Shown piece by piece: positions 1-5,867 of a stretch of DNA of 5,867 nucleotides. Below the pieces are notes generated by a model. The model did no database searches and was not told the DNA's origin. It saw only the letters and a list, made by a program, of their open reading frames with translations. The stretch's first letter is position 1; every line of letters begins with the position of its first letter. The DNA is from Promethearchaeota archaeon (GTDB lineage: Archaea > Asgardarchaeota > Lokiarchaeia > Sigynarchaeales > MK-D1), in NCBI GenBank assembly GCA_016839385.1, contig JAEOUK010000201.1, forward strand, positions 1 to 5,867. Reading direction: 5' to 3'. Position numbers and translations under genes: made by a program.

Positions 1-22
1 ATCTGTATTTTAAGAAATAATG

Positions 23-1663
23 TCACTCGCAGTAGTTCACATCCATTTCATCTAAAAACTTGAAGTGCTCCATTAACCGAATATCGAAATGATTCCATTT
101 CTTCAATGTTTTTTCCGTCCAGACAACTTCACTCAGAGCACACAATCGAGGAATACTCATATATTCAGCATATTCTGGACTGTCAATATATTCCGTCCAC
201 ACATTTCCTTGAGCGCCAATAATATATTGTGCTTCTTCAGAATTCAAGACTTCAGGAATAGGTTCGAACTCATACACCATTCTTAATGGGAGAAATCCCC
301 CTATCGCTTTTGGTTCAGTTAGGGGATTTTTTTGATAATAATCAAAATAACAGTACCTATTTGGTGTCATAATAACATTATGCTGTAATTTAGCTGCATT
401 AATTGCTGCAATCCAACTATTCCATGCCATAACAGTAGCGTTTTCAGGTAGACCCCCTTCTGTGATCTCATTCCATCCGATGATTGAACGATTATAGGAT
501 TCCAAAAAAGCGCTAATTCGAGAGATAAAATAACTTTGCAATTCTCTTTCACCTGCTAATCCTTCGCTAACAATTCGTGCTTGACATTTTGGACAATCCT
601 CCGAAAGATCTTTGGGGCATTCATCTCCTCCAATGTGGATATACTTTGATGGAAATAGGTTCATTACTTCTAATAATACATCTTCCAGGAAAGTAAAAGT
701 ATCATCATTCCCTGCACAATATACATCTTGATGCACTCCCCAAACATTACTGACATTAAACGGACCTCCTGAGCATGACAAGTTGGGGTAGGCAGCGAGA
801 GCTGCAAGAGAGTGTCCTGGCATTTCGATCTCTGGAATAATAGTTATATAGCGTTTTCTAGCATATTCCACTACTTCCATAATTTCTTCCTGAGAGTAAA
901 ATCCTCCATAGGATCCTCCATTTTCGTCATCACGGTAAGATCCAATTTCAGTTAGTAAGGTATAATTCTTAATCTCTATTCTCCAGCCTTGATCTTCAGT
1001 TAAATGCCAATGAAACGTGTTATATTTGTAGAATGCAAGTATGTCCAGATATTTTTTAATAAAGTCTATTGAAAAGAAATGTCTGCCTACATCAAGATGC
1101 ATTCCCCGGTACGAGAATCTTGGTCTATCTTGTATACTAACACAAGGTAATTTAATTTTTTCCACATATTTCAGTCCATTTTCCCTTCCGATCATAACCG
1201 GGAATAATTGAATTAGAGATTGAATCCCATAAAACACACCGCAGGGGTGAAAGGCTGAAATTTCAATGTTAGACTGGTTTATCCTTAAATTATATCCTTC
1301 AGGTCCCAATTGTGTTTCAGTTGGAATTAATTTTAGGATTAAACTTGCTTGAGGAGGTTTTCCTGTTATATTATTAAGCTCTATATCATGCCCAATTGCA
1401 TGCTCTAATTTTTCTTGGAAGAATTCAGCAATTTCAACTACATTAAATGAAGAATTATCAACATAGATGGAAAAGTCGTTTGAAAAGTCAAAAAATCCAG
1501 GATGATCTTCAAGGATAGCAGGTCTTGGAATGATAGAAAATTGTGTAATCGTACTAAATCTTATTGAATATGTCAGACCTCCTATTAGGACAGATGTAAG
1601 AAACATTCCTACGATAAGGAAACTTAACAGAGATTTTCGATTCATTTGGGCATAATTCTTCAT
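23..1663 (-). CDS. Membrane-anchored or secreted GH20 beta-N-acetylhexosaminidase
   Basis: Exo-acting glycoside hydrolase predicted to remove terminal beta-linked GlcNAc or GalNAc by the substrate-assisted mechanism of family GH20. Numbering is from the ATG at 1663 (546 aa). A basic N-terminus (MKNYAQMNRK) is followed by a hydrophobic stretch at about 12-34 with no lipobox Cys, so it is an uncleaved anchor or signal peptide placing the enzyme outside. A GH20b-like N-domain spans roughly 45-175 and the TIM barrel follows. Visible motifs are RGMHLDVGRHF (substrate-binding Arg186), HWHLTEDQGWR, EIEMPGH and HIGGDE with the catalytic pair Asp347-Glu348. Further on are GWNE, YFDYY (Tyr439, Asp441) and NVWTEY (Trp489, Glu491). 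It ends in the usual FLDEMDVNY tail, so the gene is complete. An upstream in-frame TTG at 1684 would add 7 residues, but its AGGA lies only two bases away, so I prefer the ATG. The exact start is uncertain; the family call is very secure. Target (chitin oligomers, glycosaminoglycan, N-glycan) is not decidable. Confidence 0.95.
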   Translation of the reverse strand: MKNYAQMNRKSLLSFLIVGMFLTSVLIGGLTYSIRFSTITQFSIIPRPAILEDHPGFFDFSNDFSIYVDNSSFNVVEIAEFFQEKLEHAIGHDIELNNITGKPPQASLILKLIPTETQLGPEGYNLRINQSNIEISAFHPCGVFYGIQSLIQLFPVMIGRENGLKYVEKIKLPCVSIQDRPRFSYRGMHLDVGRHFFSIDFIKKYLDILAFYKYNTFHWHLTEDQGWRIEIKNYTLLTEIGSYRDDENGGSYGGFYSQEEIMEVVEYARKRYITIIPEIEMPGHSLAALAAYPNLSCSGGPFNVSNVWGVHQDVYCAGNDDTFTFLEDVLLEVMNLFPSKYIHIGGDECPKDLSEDCPKCQARIVSEGLAGERELQSYFISRISAFLESYNRSIIGWNEITEGGLPENATVMAWNSWIAAINAAKLQHNVIMTPNRYCYFDYYQKNPLTEPKAIGGFLPLRMVYEFEPIPEVLNSEEAQYIIGAQGNVWTEYIDSPEYAEYMSIPRLCALSEVVWTEKTLKKWNHFDIRLMEHFKFLDEMDVNYCE

Positions 1664-1722
1664 TTTTATATGGTTATGATTCAAATCCTAATTTCTTTTA
1701 CATACTATGAATCAATGGATTT

Positions 1723-1758
1723 TGAATACCTTTATGACCCATATTAATGAGGTATTCA
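1723..1758 (-). promoter_or_regulatory. Inverted repeat bracketing the likely GH20 promoter
   Basis: A perfect 9-bp inverted repeat, TGAATACCT at 1723-1731 and AGGTATTCA at 1750-1758, is separated by 18 bases. On the minus strand the spacer contains ATTAATAT (about 1741-1748), a reasonable TATA box for the GH20 gene. It would place transcription start near 1720, about 55 bases before the preferred ATG. An operator overlapping the core promoter is the simplest reading. The repeat itself is directly visible; the promoter and operator roles are inference. Confidence 0.45.
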
Positions 1759-1828
1759 TTTGAGACTTCTACATCATTATGATTCTTTACGGACTATTCA
1801 AAAAAATGTTTTTCTCTAATCGACATCT

Positions 1829-1850
1829 GGAAAAACTACTTATATATTAA
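1829..1850 (+). promoter_or_regulatory. Candidate BRE/TATA promoter of the heliorhodopsin gene
   Basis: Purine-rich GGAAAAA (1829-1835), a BRE-like element, is followed by TTATATATTAA (1840-1850), the best TATA-box match in this intergenic region. Archaeal spacing of about 25 bases predicts transcription start near 1869-1872, giving a leader of about 60 bases that carries the GTTAAAT repeats. In such AT-rich DNA other TATA-like words exist, so the assignment is tentative. Confidence 0.45.
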
Positions 1851-1874
1851 AATCCTAAATCTTTTACATAATTA

Positions 1875-1912
1875 GTTAAATTACTATTTAACAAATAGGT
1901 TAAATTACCTAT
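1875..1912 (+). repeat. Cluster of three GTTAAAT half-sites, operator-like
   Basis: GTTAAAT occurs at 1875-1881 and 1899-1905 on the plus strand and as its complement ATTTAAC at 1886-1892. The first and second copies form a perfect 7-bp inverted repeat with a 4-base spacer. The first and third lie in a 10-bp direct repeat (GTTAAATTAC) with a 24-bp period. The third is also framed by ATAGGT/ACCTAT arms (1895-1900 and 1907-1912). The cluster sits just downstream of the predicted transcription start and ends 18 bases before the rhodopsin ATG, the usual place for an archaeal repressor site. No regulator is known for it; the function is inference. Confidence 0.45.
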
Positions 1913-1929
1913 AAATTATGTGAGATAAA

Positions 1930-2733
1930 ATGGAAAAACAATTCTTAGAACAATCAAAAATCAGTAATAATTATCTGAAGAATTTCAATCTTGTAATGTT
2001 CTTCTTGCATTTTATACAAGCAGCAGCTATGCTTTTTCTTGGCTTGTTTGTAGCAGATATCAGAGATTTTGAGTTACCAATTACCACTACTTATCTGGAA
2101 TTTATACCAGGCCCTGATATTTTAGTACCGAACTATCAGAGTATAGGTTCTATACCAATCGGCCCCATTGTGTCGTCATTCCTATTCTTATCTGCGTTAG
2201 CACACTTTCTTATCGCGATTCCTTTTAATAAATTCTATAATAAATCGTTAGATAAGCATGTGAACTATTTCCGCTGGTTTGAATATGCATTAAGCTCATC
2301 CGTGATGATAGTACTTATTGCAATGTTCTTTGGTGTCTACGATCTATCCAGTTTGGTGCTTATTTTCGGTGCAAATGCCACAATGAACCTTCTTGGTTTA
2401 ATGATGGAAATCCATAATCAAACTACCAAAAAGACAAGTTGGATTGCGTTCAATATTGGATGGATTGTTGGATTACTTCCTTGGGCTGTAATCATTTTAT
2501 ATCTACTCGGTAACAATGTTGATTTTAGTCAAGTTCCCTGGTTTGTATGGGCTATCTTCTTTAGCTATGGGGTGTTATTCTTCACATTTCCGATTAACAT
2601 GTTTCTGCAGTATAAAAAAGTTGGAAAATTCCAGGACTATCGTTATGGAGAAAGAGGATACATAATTCTATCATTAGTAGCAAAAACTCTTCTTGCATGG
2701 CTTGTATTCGCTGGTGTTCTCCAGCCATCTTAA
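1930..2733 (+). CDS. Heliorhodopsin (seven-helix retinal protein)
   Basis: A 267-aa membrane protein of the heliorhodopsin family: retinal-binding photoreceptors with a long photocycle, generally no ion pumping, and inverted topology (N-terminus inside). Seven hydrophobic helices lie at about 18-43, 76-98, 114-135, 139-161, 170-193, 202-227 and 242-264. The third helix carries RWFEYALSSSVM with counterion Glu118. The seventh has SLVAKTLLAW with the retinal Schiff-base Lys252 and Ser248. These match E107, S237 and K241 of heliorhodopsin 48C12, with identical Glu-to-Lys (134) and Ser-to-Lys (4) spacing. His27 and His92 are candidates for H23 and H80. The 27-92 interval is about 8 residues longer than in 48C12, so the A-B loop is extended. 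A weak GTGA lies 6 bases before the ATG. It has its own apparent promoter and is divergent from GH20 and convergent with the flavodoxin-ferredoxin gene, so it is probably monocistronic. Partner and signalling output are unknown. Confidence 0.96.
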   Translation: MEKQFLEQSKISNNYLKNFNLVMFFLHFIQAAAMLFLGLFVADIRDFELPITTTYLEFIPGPDILVPNYQSIGSIPIGPIVSSFLFLSALAHFLIAIPFNKFYNKSLDKHVNYFRWFEYALSSSVMIVLIAMFFGVYDLSSLVLIFGANATMNLLGLMMEIHNQTTKKTSWIAFNIGWIVGLLPWAVIILYLLGNNVDFSQVPWFVWAIFFSYGVLFFTFPINMFLQYKKVGKFQDYRYGERGYIILSLVAKTLLAWLVFAGVLQPS

Positions 2734-2757
2734 AATTTTTTTTTTCTTCTATTTTTT
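2734..2757 (+). terminator. Oligo-T terminator of the heliorhodopsin gene
   Basis: Two bases after the TAA stop begins an uninterrupted T10 (2736-2745), then CTTCTA and T6 (2752-2757). Archaeal RNA polymerase terminates on such tracts without a hairpin, and no hairpin is visible. The tract fills the 15-base gap and overlaps the end of the opposing gene. It serves only the plus strand, since the minus strand reads oligo-A here. Confidence 0.6.
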
Positions 2758-3549
2758 GTTGAATCCAATGATATACTTGCGGAACGCATTGTATTGATGA
2801 TGATTTCGGGATTTGTATGCCCAAATAGCATCTACAGGACAAAGATTAACACATCCATTGCAACCAACACAAGTTCGTTCTCGAATTTTAGGATATCCGT
2901 CTGCATCCCAAGTAATTGCACCTGAAGGGCAAATTTCATTTACACACAAACCGCATTTCGTGCATTTTCCTTTATCTACTTGTTTTATTCCTGCAGTTAA
3001 TCCCATTTCCCATCTCCAAGAAAGTAAGCTCGTAAATACTGAAAGGAATAGATTACGTTTTGGGATTTTTTCGACTTCATACTCCAAATTATTCAAGACT
3101 TCATGCACGAACTCTTTCGCCCGATTTTCGTCATAAGCAGTTATTTCATATTTCGGCAGGATCCGGCGTTTATTTGGCATCCAAGATCTGATATTTGTAA
3201 TGATTGCTACTGTAAATTCTCCTAAACATGGTCCCGCTGTATTCTTAACTGCTTTATATAAATTCCAATGAGTGTTGCCTTTTTGCCCCCCAATGCTTGA
3301 AAACACGAAGAAAGGTTTCTTTCTGAATTCTAAGTTTTTTAAGATTGTAGTAGTTATTCGAGGAGCACGGTAGGAATATACAGGAGTGCCAATTCCAAAA
3401 AAATCATATTCTTCTAAATGAAATTCTGTATTGTGCTTAATACGAATAAGATCCACATTGTGTGATAATTCCTTTAAGTGTTTTCTTAGAATATCTGCAA
3501 GATTAGCGGTCGCTCCAGTACCTGAGAAGTATAAGATCGCAATTTTCAT
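2749..3549 (-). CDS. Flavodoxin-2[4Fe-4S] ferredoxin fusion, EFR1-type
   Basis: Predicted soluble electron carrier joining an FMN-binding flavodoxin domain to a two-cluster ferredoxin. Numbering is from the ATG at 3549 (266 aa). The beta1 strand and FMN phosphate loop are KIAILYFSGTGAT (2-14). GTPVYSYRAPR (54-64) and SSIGGQKGNT (84-93) are the two further flavin loops. After a linker with LLSWRWEMG, the first cluster motif has Cys196, 199, 202 and 207 followed by Pro. The second has Cys227, 230, 233 and 237 followed by Pro. The first motif has four residues, not the usual three, between its third and fourth Cys. An in-frame GTG at 3561 would add four residues (MKII), but the second start fits the beta1 strand exactly. 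No clear Shine-Dalgarno is seen; a TATA-like TTAAAATTAA about 25 bases upstream would make the mRNA nearly leaderless. Redox partners are unknown; the closest architecture I recognise is the EFR1 family of flavodoxin-ferredoxins. Confidence 0.9.
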   Translation of the reverse strand: MKIAILYFSGTGATANLADILRKHLKELSHNVDLIRIKHNTEFHLEEYDFFGIGTPVYSYRAPRITTTILKNLEFRKKPFFVFSSIGGQKGNTHWNLYKAVKNTAGPCLGEFTVAIITNIRSWMPNKRRILPKYEITAYDENRAKEFVHEVLNNLEYEVEKIPKRNLFLSVFTSLLSWRWEMGLTAGIKQVDKGKCTKCGLCVNEICPSGAITWDADGYPKIRERTCVGCNGCVNLCPVDAIWAYKSRNHHQYNAFRKYIIGFNKK

Positions 3550-3588
3550 TATTATTTTCACAAATTTTTATTAATTTTAAGATTGTAT

Positions 3589-3608
3589 CGAAATAGAAAA
3601 TAATTTTG
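3589..3608 (+). promoter_or_regulatory. Possible promoter of the MFS-sulfatase operon
   Basis: CGAAA (3589-3593), a good archaeal BRE-like word, precedes the weak TATA-like TAGAAAATAATTTT (3594-3607). Transcription would start near 3625, giving a very short leader. The whole 75- to 87-base divergent gap is almost pure A/T, so this is one of several possible readings. Confidence 0.25.
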
Positions 3609-3626
3609 CGTTTTTTAAAAAAACAA

Positions 3627-3632
3627 GGTGGA
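3627..3632 (+). promoter_or_regulatory. Shine-Dalgarno deciding a TTG start
   Basis: GGTGGA lies 4 bases before TTG at 3637 and 13 before GTG at 3646. It favours the TTG, or possibly the GTG three codons later. The first in-frame ATG (3844) would delete the first membrane helix and can be excluded. Confidence 0.5.
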
Positions 3633-3636
3633 ATAA

Positions 3637-4986
3637 TTGAGCACAGTGAGAGATGAGAAAAATGAAACCCAAAATTTTGTAGTTAAATATACACTCAAAT
3701 ATGTGTTGTACGCTGCCTCTATCTTCGGAGTAATAAATCTTCTAGATATTTTTGCATCAAATGCTTCACCTTTACTTCAATCTTTTATTGTCCAAGAGTT
3801 TTTTGTGGACAAAGGTATCGATGAAGCGGTAGGTCTTTCGAAAATGAACTTAGTGCAACTTATCGCGTTTCCTCTAGCGATTCTAGCCTTATTTATGAAA
3901 TACTTTGTCGATAGATTTGGACGCAAACCAGGTTTGATTATAAGTCTGATTGGAATGACAATAGGAGCATTATTAATCGCTTTCTCTCAAAATTTCGTTA
4001 TGTACGTTATAGGGAATCTAGTGGGTACTTTGTTCTTATCTACGGATATCCAATTACTCACGATTCAAGAAGAAGCTCCAATTCAAAAACGTGCCCGATA
4101 CCTTGCATTTGCCCGAGTCATTGGCTTAGTAGGAGCTTTACTTGTTCCACTAAGTCGTGAACTTTTTTTGTCAGATCTGATTTTTTCAGAACCAAATTGG
4201 CGTGCAGTGTTTTATTTTCCTGTAGGGTTAGGTATAGTGTTAACTTTCGTTGCTATTTTCACTTTGAAAGAATCTAGTGTTTATTTGACCATGAAAGCTC
4301 AAAAAAATAGAATGGGTGTAGAAAAATCTAATATTGGATTTTTCAAATCCCTTAAAATCGCCAGTAAAAACCCCCATTTTAAAATAATTACATTCATCTC
4401 CATTGCAGCTATTTTAGGCACTTTAGGGGGTTTATCTGCACGTTCATATATGGAACCTCTCTTGTCGGATAACTTTACCTTGACTCAAGTCAACAATATT
4501 TACTATATTCGATACGGAATAAGCATCGTCTTAGGATTAATTATGGGTGTTATTCGGGATAAATTTGGTAGAAAAATTGGATTAATCATTACTTTGAGTG
4601 TGGAATGTGTCTTTTTTATACTGTTCTTGGTTTTCTTATGGCAAAAAATGGTCGTGTTCACAGGTTTGACATATGGTTTATACATTTATGCTTTGTGGAT
4701 GAATACTGTCACCTCAGGATTAATTGTGAATGAATTAACTCCCACCGAAGTCCGAGGAACTATGTCAATTTACATAGGGCTATTCACTTTTGGTTTTATG
4801 ATTGTATGGCAGGCGATAAATGCATTGATTGTACTAATTCCGGGCATTACCTACGGCATAATTTTACTTATCGCTACTGTTCCATTTTCAATTGTCGGAA
4901 TATTTTTAGTTGTAAAATATGCACCAGAAACAAAAGGTACTGATTTAACAACAATATCTTCCCTGGAAGAAATAAAGATGGAATAA
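3637..4986 (+). CDS. MFS transporter, sugar-porter-like
   Basis: A 449-aa integral membrane protein of the major facilitator superfamily, with about twelve hydrophobic segments in two halves split by a basic central loop (about 220-248). The internal-duplication signature is clear: DRFGRKPG at 92-99 after the second helix and RDKFGRKIG at 307-315 at the same place in the second half (motif A). NELTPTEVRGT (365-375) resembles the loop motif E-x-x-PTxxRGT of sugar and organic-solute porters. PETKGTDL (430-437) after the last helix matches the sugar-porter C-terminal PETKG signature. Proton-coupled uptake of a sugar or other small solute is the family-based expectation; the substrate is not readable. 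It starts at TTG 3637 (GTG 3646 possible). It lies 16 bases upstream of a sulfatase gene, almost certainly in the same transcript, which suggests a sulfated or desulfated sugar as cargo. It is divergent from the flavodoxin-ferredoxin gene. Confidence 0.9.
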   Translation: MSTVRDEKNETQNFVVKYTLKYVLYAASIFGVINLLDIFASNASPLLQSFIVQEFFVDKGIDEAVGLSKMNLVQLIAFPLAILALFMKYFVDRFGRKPGLIISLIGMTIGALLIAFSQNFVMYVIGNLVGTLFLSTDIQLLTIQEEAPIQKRARYLAFARVIGLVGALLVPLSRELFLSDLIFSEPNWRAVFYFPVGLGIVLTFVAIFTLKESSVYLTMKAQKNRMGVEKSNIGFFKSLKIASKNPHFKIITFISIAAILGTLGGLSARSYMEPLLSDNFTLTQVNNIYYIRYGISIVLGLIMGVIRDKFGRKIGLIITLSVECVFFILFLVFLWQKMVVFTGLTYGLYIYALWMNTVTSGLIVNELTPTEVRGTMSIYIGLFTFGFMIVWQAINALIVLIPGITYGIILLIATVPFSIVGIFLVVKYAPETKGTDLTTISSLEEIKME

Positions 4987-4988
4987 AT

Positions 4989-4996
4989 GAGGAGAG
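4989..4996 (+). promoter_or_regulatory. Strong Shine-Dalgarno of the sulfatase gene
   Basis: GAGGAGAG, the best ribosome binding site in the window, lies 6 bases before ATG 5003 and begins 2 bases after the transporter stop codon. The earlier ATG at 4998 is in another frame and hits TAG after two further codons, so 5003 is the start. Confidence 0.75.
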
Positions 4997-5002
4997 TATG
5001 AT

Positions 5003-5867
5003 ATGTTAGTCATTTGGTATGTTATCATAATCCTACTAGGATTATTGATATTAAATTTCATTCGAAAACAGATTCACAATAAAATAAAACGAGATATAAA
5101 GATAGAAAATCATCAAATTTATTTGGAATCGATTGATAAACCAAAAAAGAAACGACCAAACATCATAATTTTTTTTATGGATGATATGGGACTTGCAGAT
5201 ATTTCTTGTTATGGAGCAACAAATATACACACTCCTAATATCGATAGTTTAGCGGAGAACGGGGTGAAATTTACCTGTTTCTATTCTTCTTCTCCTGTGT
5301 GTTCTCCTTCACGAGCGGGGTTGTTGACTGGACGACATCCATTACGAATGCATATTCCCAATGTATTTTTTCCCAGCCATACTTTAATGGGATTTCTGAT
5401 AAATGCATACATTCGACAGAATGCTTATGGTGTAAAAGGGATTCTTGAAGATGAAATAACCATTCCAGAAGTTTTGAAGAAAGCAGGATATGCAACAGGA
5501 ATGCTAGGGAAATGGCATTTAGGGGATAAATCACCTCATTTACCGAACGATAAAGGATTTGATTTCTTTTATGGAGCTCATTACAGTAATGATATGAAAC
5601 CTTATGCAATTTGGAAAAATAAAGAAATAGATCAACCCGCTCCTGCTGATCAGAATAATTTAACAAAATCTTTGACCAGAGAAGGATTGAATTTTATTCG
5701 AGATCATAAAAACGAACCTTTCTTCCTACATTACTGTCAGCCATTCCCACATAATCCCTTGCATGCATCTGAAGATTTTCGTGGAACTTCTAAAGGAGGT
5801 TTGTATGGCGATACTGTTCAAGAAGTCGATTGGAGCGTCGGTGAGATAATCAAATTATTGGATGAAC
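5003..5867 (+). CDS. Formylglycine-dependent sulfatase, 3' end outside window
   Basis: Alkaline-phosphatase-superfamily sulfatase; 288 codons are present and a typical enzyme has about 450-550, so the C-terminal part is missing. The domain opens with RPNIIIFFMDDMG (51-63), giving metal ligands Asp60 and Asp61. CSPSRAGLLTGR (100-111) is the sulfatase signature, with Cys100 the residue converted to formylglycine. GKWHLG (169-174) gives Lys170 and His172, FPHNP gives His250, and YGDTVQEVDWSVG (268-280) is a conserved family segment. The N-terminus is a hydrophobic helix (3-20) followed, not preceded, by positive charge (RKQIHNKIKR, 21-30). This suggests a membrane anchor with the catalytic domain possibly on the cytoplasmic side. 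The sulfate ester it cleaves (sugar or aryl) cannot be told, but co-transcription with a sugar-porter-like MFS favours a carbohydrate sulfate. The formylglycine-generating enzyme or anaerobic maturase it needs is not in the window. Confidence 0.93.
   Translation, partial: MLVIWYVIIILLGLLILNFIRKQIHNKIKRDIKIENHQIYLESIDKPKKKRPNIIIFFMDDMGLADISCYGATNIHTPNIDSLAENGVKFTCFYSSSPVCSPSRAGLLTGRHPLRMHIPNVFFPSHTLMGFLINAYIRQNAYGVKGILEDEITIPEVLKKAGYATGMLGKWHLGDKSPHLPNDKGFDFFYGAHYSNDMKPYAIWKNKEIDQPAPADQNNLTKSLTREGLNFIRDHKNEPFFLHYCQPFPHNPLHASEDFRGTSKGGLYGDTVQEVDWSVGEIIKLLDE

Noticed and set aside
1..22. Possible terminator after the GH20 stop
   Set aside because: The minus strand reads only short interrupted T runs (TTATTTCTT) and the window ends, so a terminator cannot be supported.
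89..286. Plus-strand open frame inside the GH20 gene
   Set aside because: Antisense to conserved GH20 C-terminal coding sequence; no recognisable domain and no ribosome binding site. The same applies to the minus-strand frame at 367-552 in another frame of the same gene.
1773..1783. Short palindrome ATCAT-T-ATGAT
   Set aside because: Five-base arms in AT-rich DNA are expected by chance, and it lies outside both predicted core promoters.
1907..1920. TATAAATTA as the heliorhodopsin TATA box
   Set aside because: It lies only 12-20 bases before the ATG, so transcription would begin inside the coding sequence; the element at 1840-1850 fits better.
1930..2733. Type-1 proton pump or schizorhodopsin
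   Set aside because: The third-helix motif is RWFEY...SSS and the seventh helix has SLVAK, both heliorhodopsin hallmarks; the counterion is Glu, and no Asp-Thr-x-Glu/Asp-type pump motif is present.
2813..3136. Plus-strand open frame opposite the ferredoxin domain
   Set aside because: It is the complement of the Cys-motif coding region of a clearly real gene, and its translation has no recognisable feature. The minus-strand frame at 2594-2842 across the rhodopsin end is likewise a shadow.
4998..5009. ATG at 4998 as start of the sulfatase
   Set aside because: It is in a different frame and meets TAG after two further codons.
5271..5666. Minus-strand open frame of 131 codons within the sulfatase
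   Set aside because: Covers the sulfatase signature coding region on the other strand; the sulfatase frame is unmistakable. The minus-strand frame at 4503-4685 within the transporter is rejected for the same reason.

Overview
The window is AT-rich and gene-dense. It carries four complete protein genes and the 5' part of a fifth. It reads as archaeal. The upstream regions carry TATA-like boxes at archaeal spacing, one gene ends on a T10 tract, two genes probably use TTG or GTG starts, and one gene encodes a heliorhodopsin, a family reported so far from monoderm microbes (archaea, Actinobacteria, Chloroflexi, Firmicutes) and some eukaryotes and viruses. An Asgard archaeon (Heimdallarchaeia-like) is my best guess. 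That is inference, because no taxonomic marker gene lies in the window.

Layout from left to right. (1) A minus-strand GH20 beta-N-acetylhexosaminidase with an N-terminal membrane anchor or signal. (2) A divergent intergenic region of about 250 bp with two separate repeat structures: a 9-bp inverted repeat bracketing a TATA-like box for the GH20 gene, and three GTTAAAT half-sites between the likely heliorhodopsin promoter and its start codon. (3) A plus-strand heliorhodopsin with all the diagnostic residues. (4) A minus-strand flavodoxin-plus-2[4Fe-4S] ferredoxin fusion (EFR1-type), convergent with the rhodopsin across a T10 tract. (5) A plus-strand MFS transporter of sugar-porter type. (6) Sixteen bases further on, a sulfatase with the CSPSR formylglycine motif, cut off by the window end.

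The GH20 enzyme, transporter and sulfatase make a plausible small unit for using amino-sugar-containing, possibly sulfated, glycans: outside hydrolysis of terminal N-acetylhexosamine, uptake by the MFS protein, and desulfation. The heliorhodopsin and the flavodoxin-ferredoxin sit between the hexosaminidase and the transporter-sulfatase pair. Whether light sensing or redox state is tied to glycan use here is speculation, but the repeats upstream of the rhodopsin and of the GH20 gene give concrete places to test it. I found no RNA genes, CRISPR array or mobile element.
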